Shown here in pieces: positions 39,701-49,930 of a stretch of 64,000 nucleotides of DNA (position 1 is the stretch's first letter; each line of letters starts with the position of its first letter). The notes below the pieces were generated by a model, which had not been told where the DNA came from, searched no databases, and saw only the letters and a program-made list of their open reading frames with translations. The stretch is from Cloeon dipterum. Its lineage: Eukaryota > Arthropoda > Insecta > Ephemeroptera > Baetidae. Position numbers and translations under genes: made by a program. The stretch lies in the NCBI RefSeq assembly GCF_949628265.1, contig NC_088790.1, forward strand, positions 19,100,545-19,164,544, in the 5' to 3' direction.

Positions 39701-42320
39701 ACGAGTCAAACGGTGCGTATTTATTGTAAATAGGACCACTAAAACCCTAGATTCGGGTGCCACAAAGTTTTTTTTTATCGAGATGGACGCAATAAAATGC
39801 TCGATATAAGCACCAAATCTCAGGTTGTGGTGGTCCTATTTACAAGAAATACGCACCGTTTGACTCGTCTTGAAATGAATTAAATAACTAAATTAGTTTG
39901 AAGAAGACAATTACTTGTCTACGCCGTGCTTTAGGTGTTGAAAGTTGAAACGTTTTTTTCTTGTGATTTATTGTTATCGACATAATTTTGGTTTTAAATT
40001 ATTATGAGTGGCAGAAATATTAAAGAAATCTATTCCCAAACATCCAAGGCAAAAGCAGCACCATAATTTTAAAACCAGATGTCATAATATTTGTAGGTAG
40101 AATAAAAATTCTTACAAAAACCATGCATATCTTTCGGGCACGTTCGTTAAACAAGGCCGTTTATGGTCGTTATATCGCGCATTGATAAAAAATAATTTAA
40201 ACCATTTTTTAAAGCTATAAAATAGGCATCTAATTTCATTGATAGCTCTTTTGTACTCCAAAACATGTGGCGCGGAGACAGTTTTCTCCCTCCCCTGTAA
40301 AATTTAATATTTTTCAAATGCGCAATTTCACCGGGTTTACCAAGAACCTATGCGCAATTTCGCCGGGCGAACCAAAAACTCATGCGCAATTTCTCCGCTA
40401 CCACGACGATTTATACCATTGCTAAATGTTTGTTTCTTTACCATGTTGATGTTAGTGGGTCTGATTTGAAACTATTGTTTTTCTCAACAGGTTGCCTCAC
40501 TAGATCAAACGTTCAGCCAAACCCTGAATGATACTCTGATGGACAGCCTTCTCTTTGATGGTACTGGCAGTATGAGCAATGATCAGGTGTTAGCCTGCGT
40601 TATCTTGGCAACCCACCTAGCCGACTCTTTCCCTGAAACCTGGTTGAGTAAAAGCCAAGAGTTTTTTGAGCGAGATGATGTGTGCAAGCAGATCGTCAAC
40701 GCGCTCAGATTTGCCTCTCATGATTTGGTTTTAGACTTGAATTTTGCAATTGCCAAGCTTTCAACCGAAAAGGGGTATGTTGTTTGCAGCTATGTTTTAT
40801 AGTAACTGTAAAGTTTAAATTAATCCGCAGGAATTGTCAGCTAAGAAAGTATTTAAGACGCGCTGACAGTGGGAACTACACTATTCATTCATACCAGGAT
40901 TCCTTCCAACTTGGTTCAACCTTCTCCAGCAACAAATCACTACGAAATAATTTAGACCCAGCATCTGTGCGTTTTTAAGTCATTGATTAAATAAGAGTTT
41001 AATCATGATTTTCCATAGAGAAAGGAATTGATTGCGGAATATGAGGAGAAGATTCAATCTTTAAACTTTGAAAGAGAGCAGTGCCAGAAAACAATTAACT
41101 CAATGAAGGATCTGGTGGATTTTTACATGTCAAAGGAGAAATTCATGGAAAATGAGGTATTTTAGTGAAAAACTCAAAATTACGCATTATCTCGCCTCAC
41201 TTTTATATTTTTTTGATGCTTTGAAGTGTAACTTAAGTTCTGAAATATTAACTTTTTTATGATAGAGAGCAAAACTGGGAATTAGAAATTTGGAACAGAT
41301 AGCAGAGAATGAGAACATGATGCGTGAGCTCCGCGTGAAAGGCCAAAAAATCAAAGAGATGCAGCATTATGACGCCAAACTAAAACAGGTATTTTGTCAA
41401 AATGATCACACCAACAATTTTCTGAGTTTATGACTTAGCTTCTAGATGAAGTGAGGGTTGACTTGGGTTCAAAAACTAAGACTCTGTCCGAGCTCAGTGA
41501 AGTAAAAATTCGCTTGGAAAAGGTAAAAACCTGTCTCTATTATAAATTATAACTGCCATATTTAAATGAGGGGATTGTAATGTAGACCATCAACGAACTG
41601 AGCGAAGATTTAGAATTACACAAGAAGGATCTAGCAGAAATGAAAACTAAGGAGGAGAACTCTCAGAGGGTAAGACATTTATTTATAGGTGTATTTTTTA
41701 TCTGGACTATAGAAATTGAGAACTATCAGTTACAATTTCAAATTGAAATGTCATGTATTTTTAAAGCATCTGTAAGCGATATTAAAATGTTTTATTGAAT
41801 TATATGATATGCGCGATCAGTTGCGAATGATTAAGGCAAAACTCAACTACAGCCAGAACCTATAATAAATATGTGCAGTATCCTGTTATAATGAGGTAAT
41901 CACTCAAATCGTAGGTCATTGGTGAGTTGAGATCTGAGCTGGAAATACGGAATTATGAATTTGAAGAAATGAAGACTGATAACGACAGAATGAGGAAGAG
42001 CATTATGAGTTAGTTTTAAACTTTAAAAATTAAATCGTAATTTATGTTTCATTTTATTAGCCCACGAGCAGAAAATCTCCAAATACAGGCAACTGGCTCA
42101 AGATAACAAACTGGAAATGGCAGAGTTGAAGGAGGTTTGATAATTTCACTATTTTTTGTAAAATTGTAATAAATATATTTTTGTGAAAATTTAGGCGCTG
42201 GCCAAACAAGATGAAACACTTAAGGCGTTTAAGGAGAGCAACAAAGAGATGTTGGTGGAATTGGAAGAGCTGAAGAGGTTCAAAGAAAACATCCTTAATA
42301 TCACATCTAAATCTAAGTGA
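36701..42320 (+). CDS. CIP2A: CIP2A-like ARM-repeat and coiled-coil protein
   Basis: Seventeen exons: 36701-36747, 36810-36975, 37044-37241, 37368-37568, 37623-37823, 37880-38073, 38124-38362, 38429-38637, 40491-40774, 40831-40966, 41019-41156, 41266-41388, 41439-41522, 41586-41669, 41915-42008, 42061-42134 and 42195-42320. They encode about 865 residues, close to human CIP2A (905). The first about 625 residues are helical, armadillo-like (for example LLEFMN-type Leu-rich helices such as IVLEILLNICSSNRGRLPLI and LLSLLLSLH). From EYEEKIQSLNFEREQCQKTI (about 630) to the end is a continuous coiled coil. CIP2A inhibits PP2A-B56 and, with TOPBP1, tethers broken chromosomes in mitosis. The call rests on architecture, length and patchy similarity, so another ARM plus coiled-coil family is possible. 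The 1.85-kb intron between exons 8 and 9 carries a transposon, while most other introns are 50-125 bp. Confidence 0.68.
38918..40409. mobile_element. 1.49-kb foldback-type transposon with 59-bp perfect terminal inverted repeats
   Basis: Positions 38918-38976 and 40351-40409 are exact reverse complements (outer end TCGTCGTGGTAGCGGAGAAA). Inside each end the decamer AAATTGCGCA and variants recur several times, as subterminal protein-binding repeats often do. A second inverted repeat lies in the centre (39631-39739 with 39830-39939). There is no long open frame, so it is non-autonomous. Flanking bases show at most a 2-bp TT duplication, so the superfamily is unclear. It sits wholly in an intron of the CIP2A-like gene, about 280 bp from the donor and 80 bp from the acceptor. 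Confidence 0.88.
39631..39939. repeat. Central inverted repeat inside the intronic transposon
   Basis: Left arm 39631-39739 and right arm 39830-39939 match at roughly 90% as reverse complements, sharing for example TTGTCTTCTTCAAAC and AAGACGAGTCAAACGGTGCG. They are separated by about 90 bp. Transcription through the intron would yield a long imperfect double-stranded hairpin. Confidence 0.85.
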
Positions 42321-42326
42321 AATAAA
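42321..42326 (+). promoter_or_regulatory. Poly(A) signal directly after the CIP2A-like stop codon
   Basis: AATAAA begins on the base following the TGA stop (42318-42320), implying a 3' untranslated region of only about 20-40 nt if used. Confidence 0.5.
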
Positions 42327-42725
42327 GCTGAAAAAGGATGAAATACTCATATCATGTATTACTCTTGTTCTAACTGATTTTGTGGCCGTTTGCCGTCTTC
42401 CTCACACTGCGACCATAAAATCTGTCCTATCTCTGTTGTAAATTTTTACTTAATTAAAGAAGAGCTAAATTTTTTAAGACAAAACCTTTACTTTCCAACA
42501 CATTCTAAAGTCTAAGATCATATTAATCTCTCATCCAGACACCTGTCGATTTTTTATTGCAAACCTATTTGATAAGATAGTAATTGGAACTGCGCTACTT
42601 AATAACAACTATATCAAATCTTATCAGTCATCTACAATTCGGCAGCGTTTATAAAGCCGATTGACGCAATTAGCATCAAATTGAGCGCAAAATCAAGCTT
42701 ATTGAGGATCACAAGGGGTGCGAAT
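42327..42725. promoter_or_regulatory. Promoter region of the chitin-deacetylase-like gene
   Basis: TATAAAG at 42650-42656 lies 70 bp before the start codon at 42726, placing a transcription start near 42680. No other gene feature was seen in this 400-bp gap. Confidence 0.5.
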
Positions 42726-44815
42726 ATGAAGCTGGTTGTCCTGCTTATGTTGGGTCTCGCCGGGGCCAATTGCGCTCGCATCCAGTCTAGGGTCGCTGAG
42801 GACTGCAATCCCGACATCTGCAACAGCCAAAGCTGCCGATGCTTCAACCCTGGTGTCACTCCTGGAGGACTCAGCCCGCAAGATATTCCGCAGGTTCGCA
42901 CAATAGAGAAATTACCACTCTTGATGCAATAATTTAAAAACTGATTTTAATGCTTCAGTTTAATCAAGAAACCAAGATTAATAAAGAAATTTGTGCCGCC
43001 TAATATTATTATGCAACCTGTTGAGACAAATTTTTCTCTGCCTAGACTAATTGAATTAAACAAAAGTCAATATTAAGAGCGTGGATGCTTTGCAGATTGT
43101 CCTGGTCACATTTGATGATGCCGTGACCTCGTTGTTATACAGCAACTACTACTCAGACGCATTCGCTAACCGCCAAAATCCAAACGGTTGTCCTGTTGGG
43201 GCCACGTTCTTCATGTCCCACGAGTACTCTGATTACGAAAGTGTCAACAAGTTGTGGAACAGCGGACACGAAATTGCATTGCACTCGATTACGTAAATAT
43301 TGTTGGAGTAGAAAATTGAGGAAAAATTTAATTTAATCATTTCTAAAGACACACTTCCTCCCCTGACTACTGGACCCAGGCCACGGCTGATGAACTGGCG
43401 AAGGAGTTCAATGATCAGAGAGACATGATTGCCCACTTTGCAAATATCCCCTCGGCTGACATTTCGGGTCTCAGGACCCCATTCTTGCTACTTGGTGGAG
43501 ATGCTACTTTCCAGGTGAGTTGAAGCAAAAAATTGTTATCAATTTTGGGGACATCGCCACGCCACACGCCAATAATCGTTTTCTTAGATGATAACCGACA
43601 ACAATTTCTTGTATGACTGCTCCTGGCCGACGCAATCTTTCGTCGGAAAAGGCCTGTACCCTTACTCCCTTGATTACAAGAGCAATCAGGTAATTAACCG
43701 AGTTTTGACAAGAGGAAAAATCTTAATCCAGATCGCGTTTTAAGGATTGCAACGTCGGTGTTTGTCCGACCGAATCTCATCCTGGCGCTTGGGTGCTGCC
43801 TATGGTCGATTGGATTGGCGCGAACGGCTATGCTTGCGCTATGGTCGACACTTGCGTCAGGTAATTTGGAAATTTGATTAAAATTAAGATTAAAACTTTG
43901 AAATGATTGAGGAACTGATAGTCAAATGGAAAACCCAGTCCTTTCAAAGAATTGTCCTCACCATGGCAAAAAAACATTATCTCCATAATCTTAGCTGATT
44001 GTTATGGTACATCAATACTTAAAAATATTCGTGTTGGACATGATTGATGGAACTAAAGATTTACTAGAAGTTCCTTTCCGAGTTAAATCTATCCTCCTAA
44101 AATATTTTTTCCCTTAGAAGACATTGAGGTGATTATAGGAGAAAGACAGGAATTTAATCTATAATGATAAATTTGATTCGTTTTAGTGGTGCCACTGGTG
44201 CAAACGAGCTGCTCGAATTCATCAAGACCAATTTCCACCGACACTACGACAATTACAGGGAGCCATTCGGATTCTATGTGCACGCAGCTTGGTTCAATAC
44301 TAACTCCACCAACTATGAAGCGTTTAAAATGTACGTTGAATTAACCTGAGTCAGAAGTTCTTTAAAGATTTCCAACCAGATTTTTTAATCAAGAATTTCA
44401 GTGAGATAGGAATCAAATCAAAAGTATCTGCATTTTTGTTTGACCATCGCTATTATTAACCTCATTTTGAAAATAATTTTAATTAGTTTGTACTAAAAAC
44501 TACTTGCTAGAAAATAAACCTGTGCAAGACGCTGCAGGTATTAAATTATAACACTTAACTCACAGGTTCTTGGACTATGTTGGCACCTTGAACGACGCTT
44601 ATGTGGTAACTGCAAAGCAGGCGATCGAGTGGACGAGAAACCCTACCAACACTGGTGGAGCGGCCAACACGTTTGGCTGCCCAGCAAAAGAGCCTGCAGT
44701 CTGCAATAAGAGGACGTGCAACCTGCAAAAGCCCGGCGAGGGGGAGAGAATAATGGTTTCCTGCGTTGACTGCCCGCCCAACTATCCCTGGCTGGGAAAT
44801 CCACTGGGGCAGTAG
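42726..44815 (+). CDS. Secreted chitin-deacetylase-like protein (polysaccharide deacetylase domain only)
   Basis: Exons: 42726-42893, 43096-43292, 43349-43514, 43588-43689, 43745-43860, 44187-44330 and 44566-44815, about 380 residues. It has a signal peptide (MKLVVLLMLGLAGANCA), then a short Cys-rich segment and a carbohydrate esterase family 4 domain. Visible NodB motifs are TFDDAV (catalytic Asp and metal Asp), HSITH (metal-binding histidines, split by an intron), and RTPFLLLGG. Such enzymes remove acetyl groups from chitin in cuticle or gut lining. The protein lacks a chitin-binding peritrophin domain and an LDLa domain, as in the short insect CDAs (CDA6-9 type) often expressed in the midgut. 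The C-terminal part holds several Cys (CPAKEPAVCNKRTC and CVDCPPNYPWLG). The metal-binding residues are present, so activity is plausible, but it is not shown. Confidence 0.92.
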
Positions 44816-44897
44816 AAATTAAACTCGCTTTGATTTAATGTTAAAAACTATCTGTATTGGAGGTTTTCAGTAATTGCTGAAGTGGTTTAACCTGTAA

Positions 44898-44903
44898 AAT
44901 AAA
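44898..44903 (+). promoter_or_regulatory. Poly(A) signal, chitin-deacetylase-like gene
   Basis: AATAAA lies 83 bp after the stop codon and only 43 bp before the last coding base of UTP18 on the other strand, so the two transcripts probably overlap at their 3' ends. Confidence 0.55.
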
Positions 44904-44945
44904 CAAATCAGTAACTTAACTTGTCTGTAGCTTTTTTTCCTAGCA

Positions 44946-47115
44946 TTACCTTATAAGCTTGGCAGTGCCAATATTGGTTCCTATGGCCATGTAACCGCTG
45001 TTGGGTGAAAAGTTGATGCTCCCTACCCTTCCAAGCGCCATGTTCACAATGGGGAAGTTTTTGAATACCGTCAAAGTTGGCAAATGAACCTGGTTATGTA
45101 ATACAGTGTTAGAAAATTGATTTAAATTTTTAATTAGGGCACATACTAGTTTAATGGATGAGTCCTTCATTTTTGAAGCTATGGCTAGAATCTGAGCTGA
45201 GGAATTGAATTGAACACAGGTCGCTTCAGTTGTCAAATTCGTGATAGCTTTCACAGGCTGAGGGTACATGGAAATCTCCTCACCTATATCCAAGAAAAGT
45301 AAAACACATCATTAAGAATTGTAGGACAACTTAACAAACATTTCTCACTAAGGACAGTAGAGATTAGTATATGACAAATCGGTTACCTCCCAAAGTAATT
45401 CTTAAGGAGGGTAACAGGATCCTAATCTCTAGTATCCTTACTGCTCACTTTTACAAATTTTAAATCTTTTAATTAACACATGTCTCATTGCAGATTGACT
45501 TTTCTCATTTTTTCCAACGTAAAACCAACTGAGCGCACCCATCACGTTAGGGAAAAAACCTTACCAGTTGGCATGAAGGAACTTTGACTGTAGACGTTGA
45601 CGATGCCTGAGCTGGAGCCCAGAGCCAAATACTGGTCTCTCGGTGCCAAAGACATGCTCACACCTCGCAGGCATCCCTCATCCACAAACCTGTGCAGGCA
45701 TTTCCTTTGATTCACTTCCCAGATGTAAACTTTGCCATCAACTGCAGATAAATTTATAAATGAATGTTGCTAAAATTTGAGAAATTTACTAAGTCTGTAC
45801 CTGAATAAGTGAAGAGCATACTCGAGTCTGAGGAAAATGAGAGGGAAACGCACTTGCAAGGCACTTTAAGTGTGTGGATCAGCTCCTTGGTGTGAGAAGT
45901 CAAGATTGCCACCGATCCATCTTTCCCAGCAAGAGCAATGTACTGGCCATTATTGGATAGGCAAAATAACTAAAAATGGGTTGGAAAATTCCATTAGAAT
46001 TTATAATTAACTTTGAAAAAATATTTATATAATGCATTAGAAATTAATTCTATTAAAATACCTCAGTATTGTTGAATTCAGGTCCTGAGAGAGGAGCTGG
46101 GATCATTGAAGCCTTGTTTGTAGCCAAGTCCAAACTCTGGAAGCTGGCTCTGTAAGAAGATCCCACAAGAAATTCACTTCCATCAGGTGAGAACTTGGCA
46201 GAATCAATTGGGAACTTCTGGAATGCTATTTTGTGGAGTAGCGAATTTTTATCGCCGTCGACCTTTATTAAAAGAAGAGAGTTAAAATTGTAGGGAGGCC
46301 AAAGAAACGTCTAGTTTACTTGATAAAATGTGACATTGCCAGACCGATTTGCCACTGCTGAGACTTGGGCAGTCGGGTTAAACTCAATTGACGTGATAAT
46401 CGCTTTCTGCGCAATTCCTTTCTCGTTCATATCATTGAGTCGAGTGTAATTCAGCATGGTGGCAGACAAGGTGGAACTCGACCCAAGCAATTGTGACGCA
46501 TTCTGCAGATAAAAATTATGAAGACCTTTTAAAAGAAATAATTATCAATTTACCCTGAGCACTTTGGAGCCAAACTCCTCTTCTTCCCCTGTCGATTCCT
46601 TGAGCTTGGCCCATTTTGGAGTGCCAACGATGGCCCTCAAATTCTCCGCCAGCATTTTATCATATCGGTCTGTTTTTGACGTCAAAGGCAAGGATGACTT
46701 TCGCCGCAGACTGGGGTGATCAGTTGCATTGCTAACCACGTCATCGACCCTTAAAAAATCAAGTTGATTTGCAAAAGAGTCTGGTTTTAATTTCATGAAA
46801 CATACGTCAAAAGAAAATCTTCCTCGTCTTCCCAAGCTGGAGCTCTGATTTTCTTCTCTGGGGGAGGGTCGTCTTTTTTGTCATCTAGGTCATAAGTGGC
46901 ATCAACGACCTCCTGATCATCCTTTTGAACTGCCTTTCGGAACACAATTTCCTGCAGCCTGTCGAAGAAATTAAAACAATGTAGCAATCACACCAAAAAA
47001 AAAAAAAAAACTTCATAAATTGCGAATCAAACCTTGTTAATTCATCTTGAACTTCGTCTTCTGTGTGCTTCGCCTTTCGTTTCTTGACGAAAGAGTGATG
47101 CTGGACTTTGCTCAT
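44946..47115 (-). CDS. UTP18: U3 snoRNA-associated protein 18 (WD40, ribosome biogenesis)
   Basis: Nine exons (complement): 47033-47115, 46806-46958, 46554-46749, 46320-46502, 46062-46262, 45801-45969, 45565-45741, 45147-45283 and 44946-45089, about 480 residues (human 556). UTP18 is a component of the small-subunit processome (UTP-B subcomplex) in the nucleolus and recruits the exosome-associated helicase Mtr4 in yeast. Seen are a basic/acidic N-terminus, APAWEDEEDF (the conserved AW-D-E-D block), RYDKMLAENLRAIVGTPKWA, LNYTRLNDMNEKG before the propeller, and WD-type strands such as ITSIEFNPTAQVSAVA, SAKFSPDGSEFLVGS, GKVYIW and INFSPNSGYMAIG. Every phase closes. It faces CHMP2B head-to-head with 661 bp between start codons. 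Confidence 0.93.
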
Positions 47116-47776
47116 TTTGTGATCAATCTAATTTGATTAAGACTTCTTACATAAAAGTTGATCGAAATTGGGAAAAAATTATAAATGAGCGCACGTGGAT
47201 TTTCCCCACAAACATGTATTGTGTGGTGTGATTGGGTGTGATTGAATAACTGTGTTGTTCTATGTTACCAACCTGAGCATGAGCAATTTAATCAATGCTG
47301 CCAACGTGAGATGACAAACGTCACACAGCTGTAAACAAAAAGATGATAACATCACAACAGTGACTCACTTTCTTGTCCTTGTCATTTGAAGGATCCCATC
47401 TCTACTTGAAAACTGAAATTTTGTAAACGAGTGTTTGCAAAGTTTGCGTCCAAGGTGCCTTAAATAAATCAGGTACACACATTATTAAGTTTCCTCTAGG
47501 ATCATAACATGTTTAAAGTGATCGATAATTTTGTACAAAACTTGTATGTTGTGTTGTCCAGTTCAATGATTTATCCATTTATCCTCATTTGTAATAGTTG
47601 CTTGTAAATTAAATATTAAATAATATTATCGATCTTCGAGACTTATTATCTATATAGAAAAACTTATCGGTAACACAAGCTATAACACGGGATGCTCTGT
47701 CAAAATTCAATTTTATGTACAATTTAACATTTCAGGAAAAACCTTAGTGAATTGGAAGAAATTTCTCCCTACAAAA
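47116..47776. promoter_or_regulatory. Divergent promoter region UTP18 / CHMP2B
   Basis: The gap between opposing start codons is 661 bp. No TATA box was recognised. The CHMP2B 5' leader may begin anywhere in 47390-47770. Confidence 0.35.
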
Positions 47777-48784
47777 ATGAACTTTTTCTCGAAGCCAACT
47801 TTAAAAGGTAAAAAATGCATAATATTATATGACATCAAAATATATAATGGCTCATTGAAAATTTATTTCATTTTAACATATATTTGAAACCACAACTTAA
47901 GAAATTTCAGTCTAAAACTCTTAATTAATAATTATCATCCACTGTTTTCAGAGGAGATGCGGGAAAATGATAAAGTGCTCAGACAAGTTGGTCGCAGCCT
48001 TGATAGAGATAAGAACCAATTAGACAGGGAGGAAAATAAATTGGTGAGTCTTCGTTCCCTTGCAATAACGCATCTGAGCACAATTTATTTAATTTATAGA
48101 AAGCAGACATAAAGAAAGCAGCCCAGTCTGGTGACAAAACAACTTGCACAATTCTCGCTAAGCAGCTGGTCCAGTTGAGGAAGCAAAAGCAGAAAAGCAT
48201 GCATGCCAAGGGCAAGGTATATAAATACTCCTGCCCTACAAGTTTCAAGACATATATCGTAAAAACTTTAGGTGATGTCAGTCGGAGTACACGCTAAAAC
48301 CATGGCCGCTAATATAAAAGTGGCAGGTGCTTTGAAGACTACAACGAAAACCATGAGCAGTATGAACAGGGTGATGAACCCCCAGAAAATCGCGGAGGAC
48401 GTGAGGGAATTTGAAAAGAACGCGATGAAAATGGGAATGACTGATGAATTAGGTACGGATTGGCAAAAGAGAACGTGAACTTTCATTAATTTCATGAATT
48501 TTAATGAGCAGTTAATGACACTCTGGATGACATACTTGCTGGATCAGATGAGGAAGAGGAGTCAGACAAGATTGTCACTCAGGTTCTGGATGAGATCGGA
48601 ATTGAGATGTCTGGCAAGGTATTTCTGAACAATAATAATTGCAACAAGTGCTGGTTTTAACTAAATATTGTTTTTTTTTTTTCAGATTTCTCGTGCTCCT
48701 GCTGCCCCGCAACACGACATTGGCGCCAGCAAATTGCCCACAGCTGATGAATTGGAAGCCCAGCTGTCCAAACTGCGGAGCTGA
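47777..48784 (+). CDS. CHMP2B: Charged multivesicular body protein 2b (ESCRT-III)
   Basis: Six exons: 47777-47807, 47952-48043, 48100-48216, 48272-48452, 48512-48618 and 48686-48784, 208 residues (human 213). It is an ESCRT-III Snf7-family subunit that polymerises on endosomal membranes and recruits the VPS4 ATPase. The N-terminal amphipathic start is MNFFSKPTLKEEMREND. A basic helical core (DKTTCTILAKQLVQLRKQKQ), the second helix block with MNRVMNPQKIAEDVREFEKN, and a C-terminal acidic stretch follow. The protein ends in an MIT-interacting motif (LEAQLSKLRS). The CHMP2B identity, as opposed to CHMP2A, is supported by the length and the N-terminal FFSKPTLKE. The start at 47777 is the only one that preserves the myristoyl-less CHMP2-type N-terminus. 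Confidence 0.95.
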
Positions 48785-49930
48785 GGGCTTTAACCTTTTT
48801 TTGCCAGGCTGTGTCCATGTAATTATTATATTATTTCCAGTTAAATCCTACCGCACTATTATGTTGTATTATTTTAAATATCTAAATTAAAGGTAAATTG
48901 TAGATTGTAGACAAATATTGTTTTTCTTTTTCAACTTTGTTTATTATTCGCGTGTTAACTTGGCTGTCATGGCAAACAGGAACAAAATCGGTTCTCTTGA
49001 GAATAAGACATGTTTAAACACGCAACACCTAGAGTGTGCTATTGTGAGTCCAACTAACAGCTTTAAAGCTTTTTATATGAAAATGCTACGTGTGGAATGC
49101 TAAAACACTACCAAAACATAAATGCAATAATTATCACTTGTTCAAAACTAAAGGCGGCCATCAAGGAACACTCACAATTCTGGCTTGTAGGTGCGGGAAA
49201 CGGGCCGAATATGACTCACTAGTTTCAACGAAACCTAACGGCGATAATAGAGACACAAAGTATCTGCAGGCAGTTTGTGCCCAGATTCAACACACTTGAA
49301 CAAATACGCGGCAACTTTATTAAAGTGTCTATGCAACAGCTAACAACTTTGTACACTTTTCCAAATGGAGAACTTACGTTAGCTCCTCATCTCTGTTAAT
49401 GACAACTATTCCTCAGCAGATGGAAACTGGGGGCGGTGGGGGCGGCTCTTGTTCAGAATTTGTGCTTAAAACAATCTATCAATGAATCGAAAAAATTTCC
49501 CACCTGCGGAGTCAACTACATCCAACTTGCACTTCTTGTTTGATTTACTTAATTCAAATTGAGAGCTGAGGGCATATTTTAAGTATTTTTAATGTAAACC
49601 AATTGCAGTGGTCAAGAAGTGCAGGTGTCCAAATATTGTAAGTTTTCCATATACCAGACTTTGAAATGGGCGTGCGACTCATTTTGGCACATAGTTTCTG
49701 CACTCCCATTTCACTCAGCTCGGCTATTCCCAAACAATTAAGCTAAAACACGATAGCGCAAAAAAGCAGCAACAAAACCTCAAGGGCAAGCAGCTACAGT
49801 AAACAACGTCGCTACGAAAAAATAAATACGCATGAGGTTTGCTGAAGCCATGATCACAACTCTCGAGTTTCGTATTATCTCAAAGTGCAAAATTACAATA
49901 AAATAATTCAGATCGTAATGAGTGGCGCGA
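48785..49930. other. Gap between convergent CHMP2B and CEP97
   Basis: It contains a likely CHMP2B poly(A) signal (ATTAAA, 48886-48891) and, on the minus strand, a candidate AATAAA at 49316-49321 for CEP97. No coding exon was recognised, and open frames such as 49090-49299 lack splice context or homology. Confidence 0.45.
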
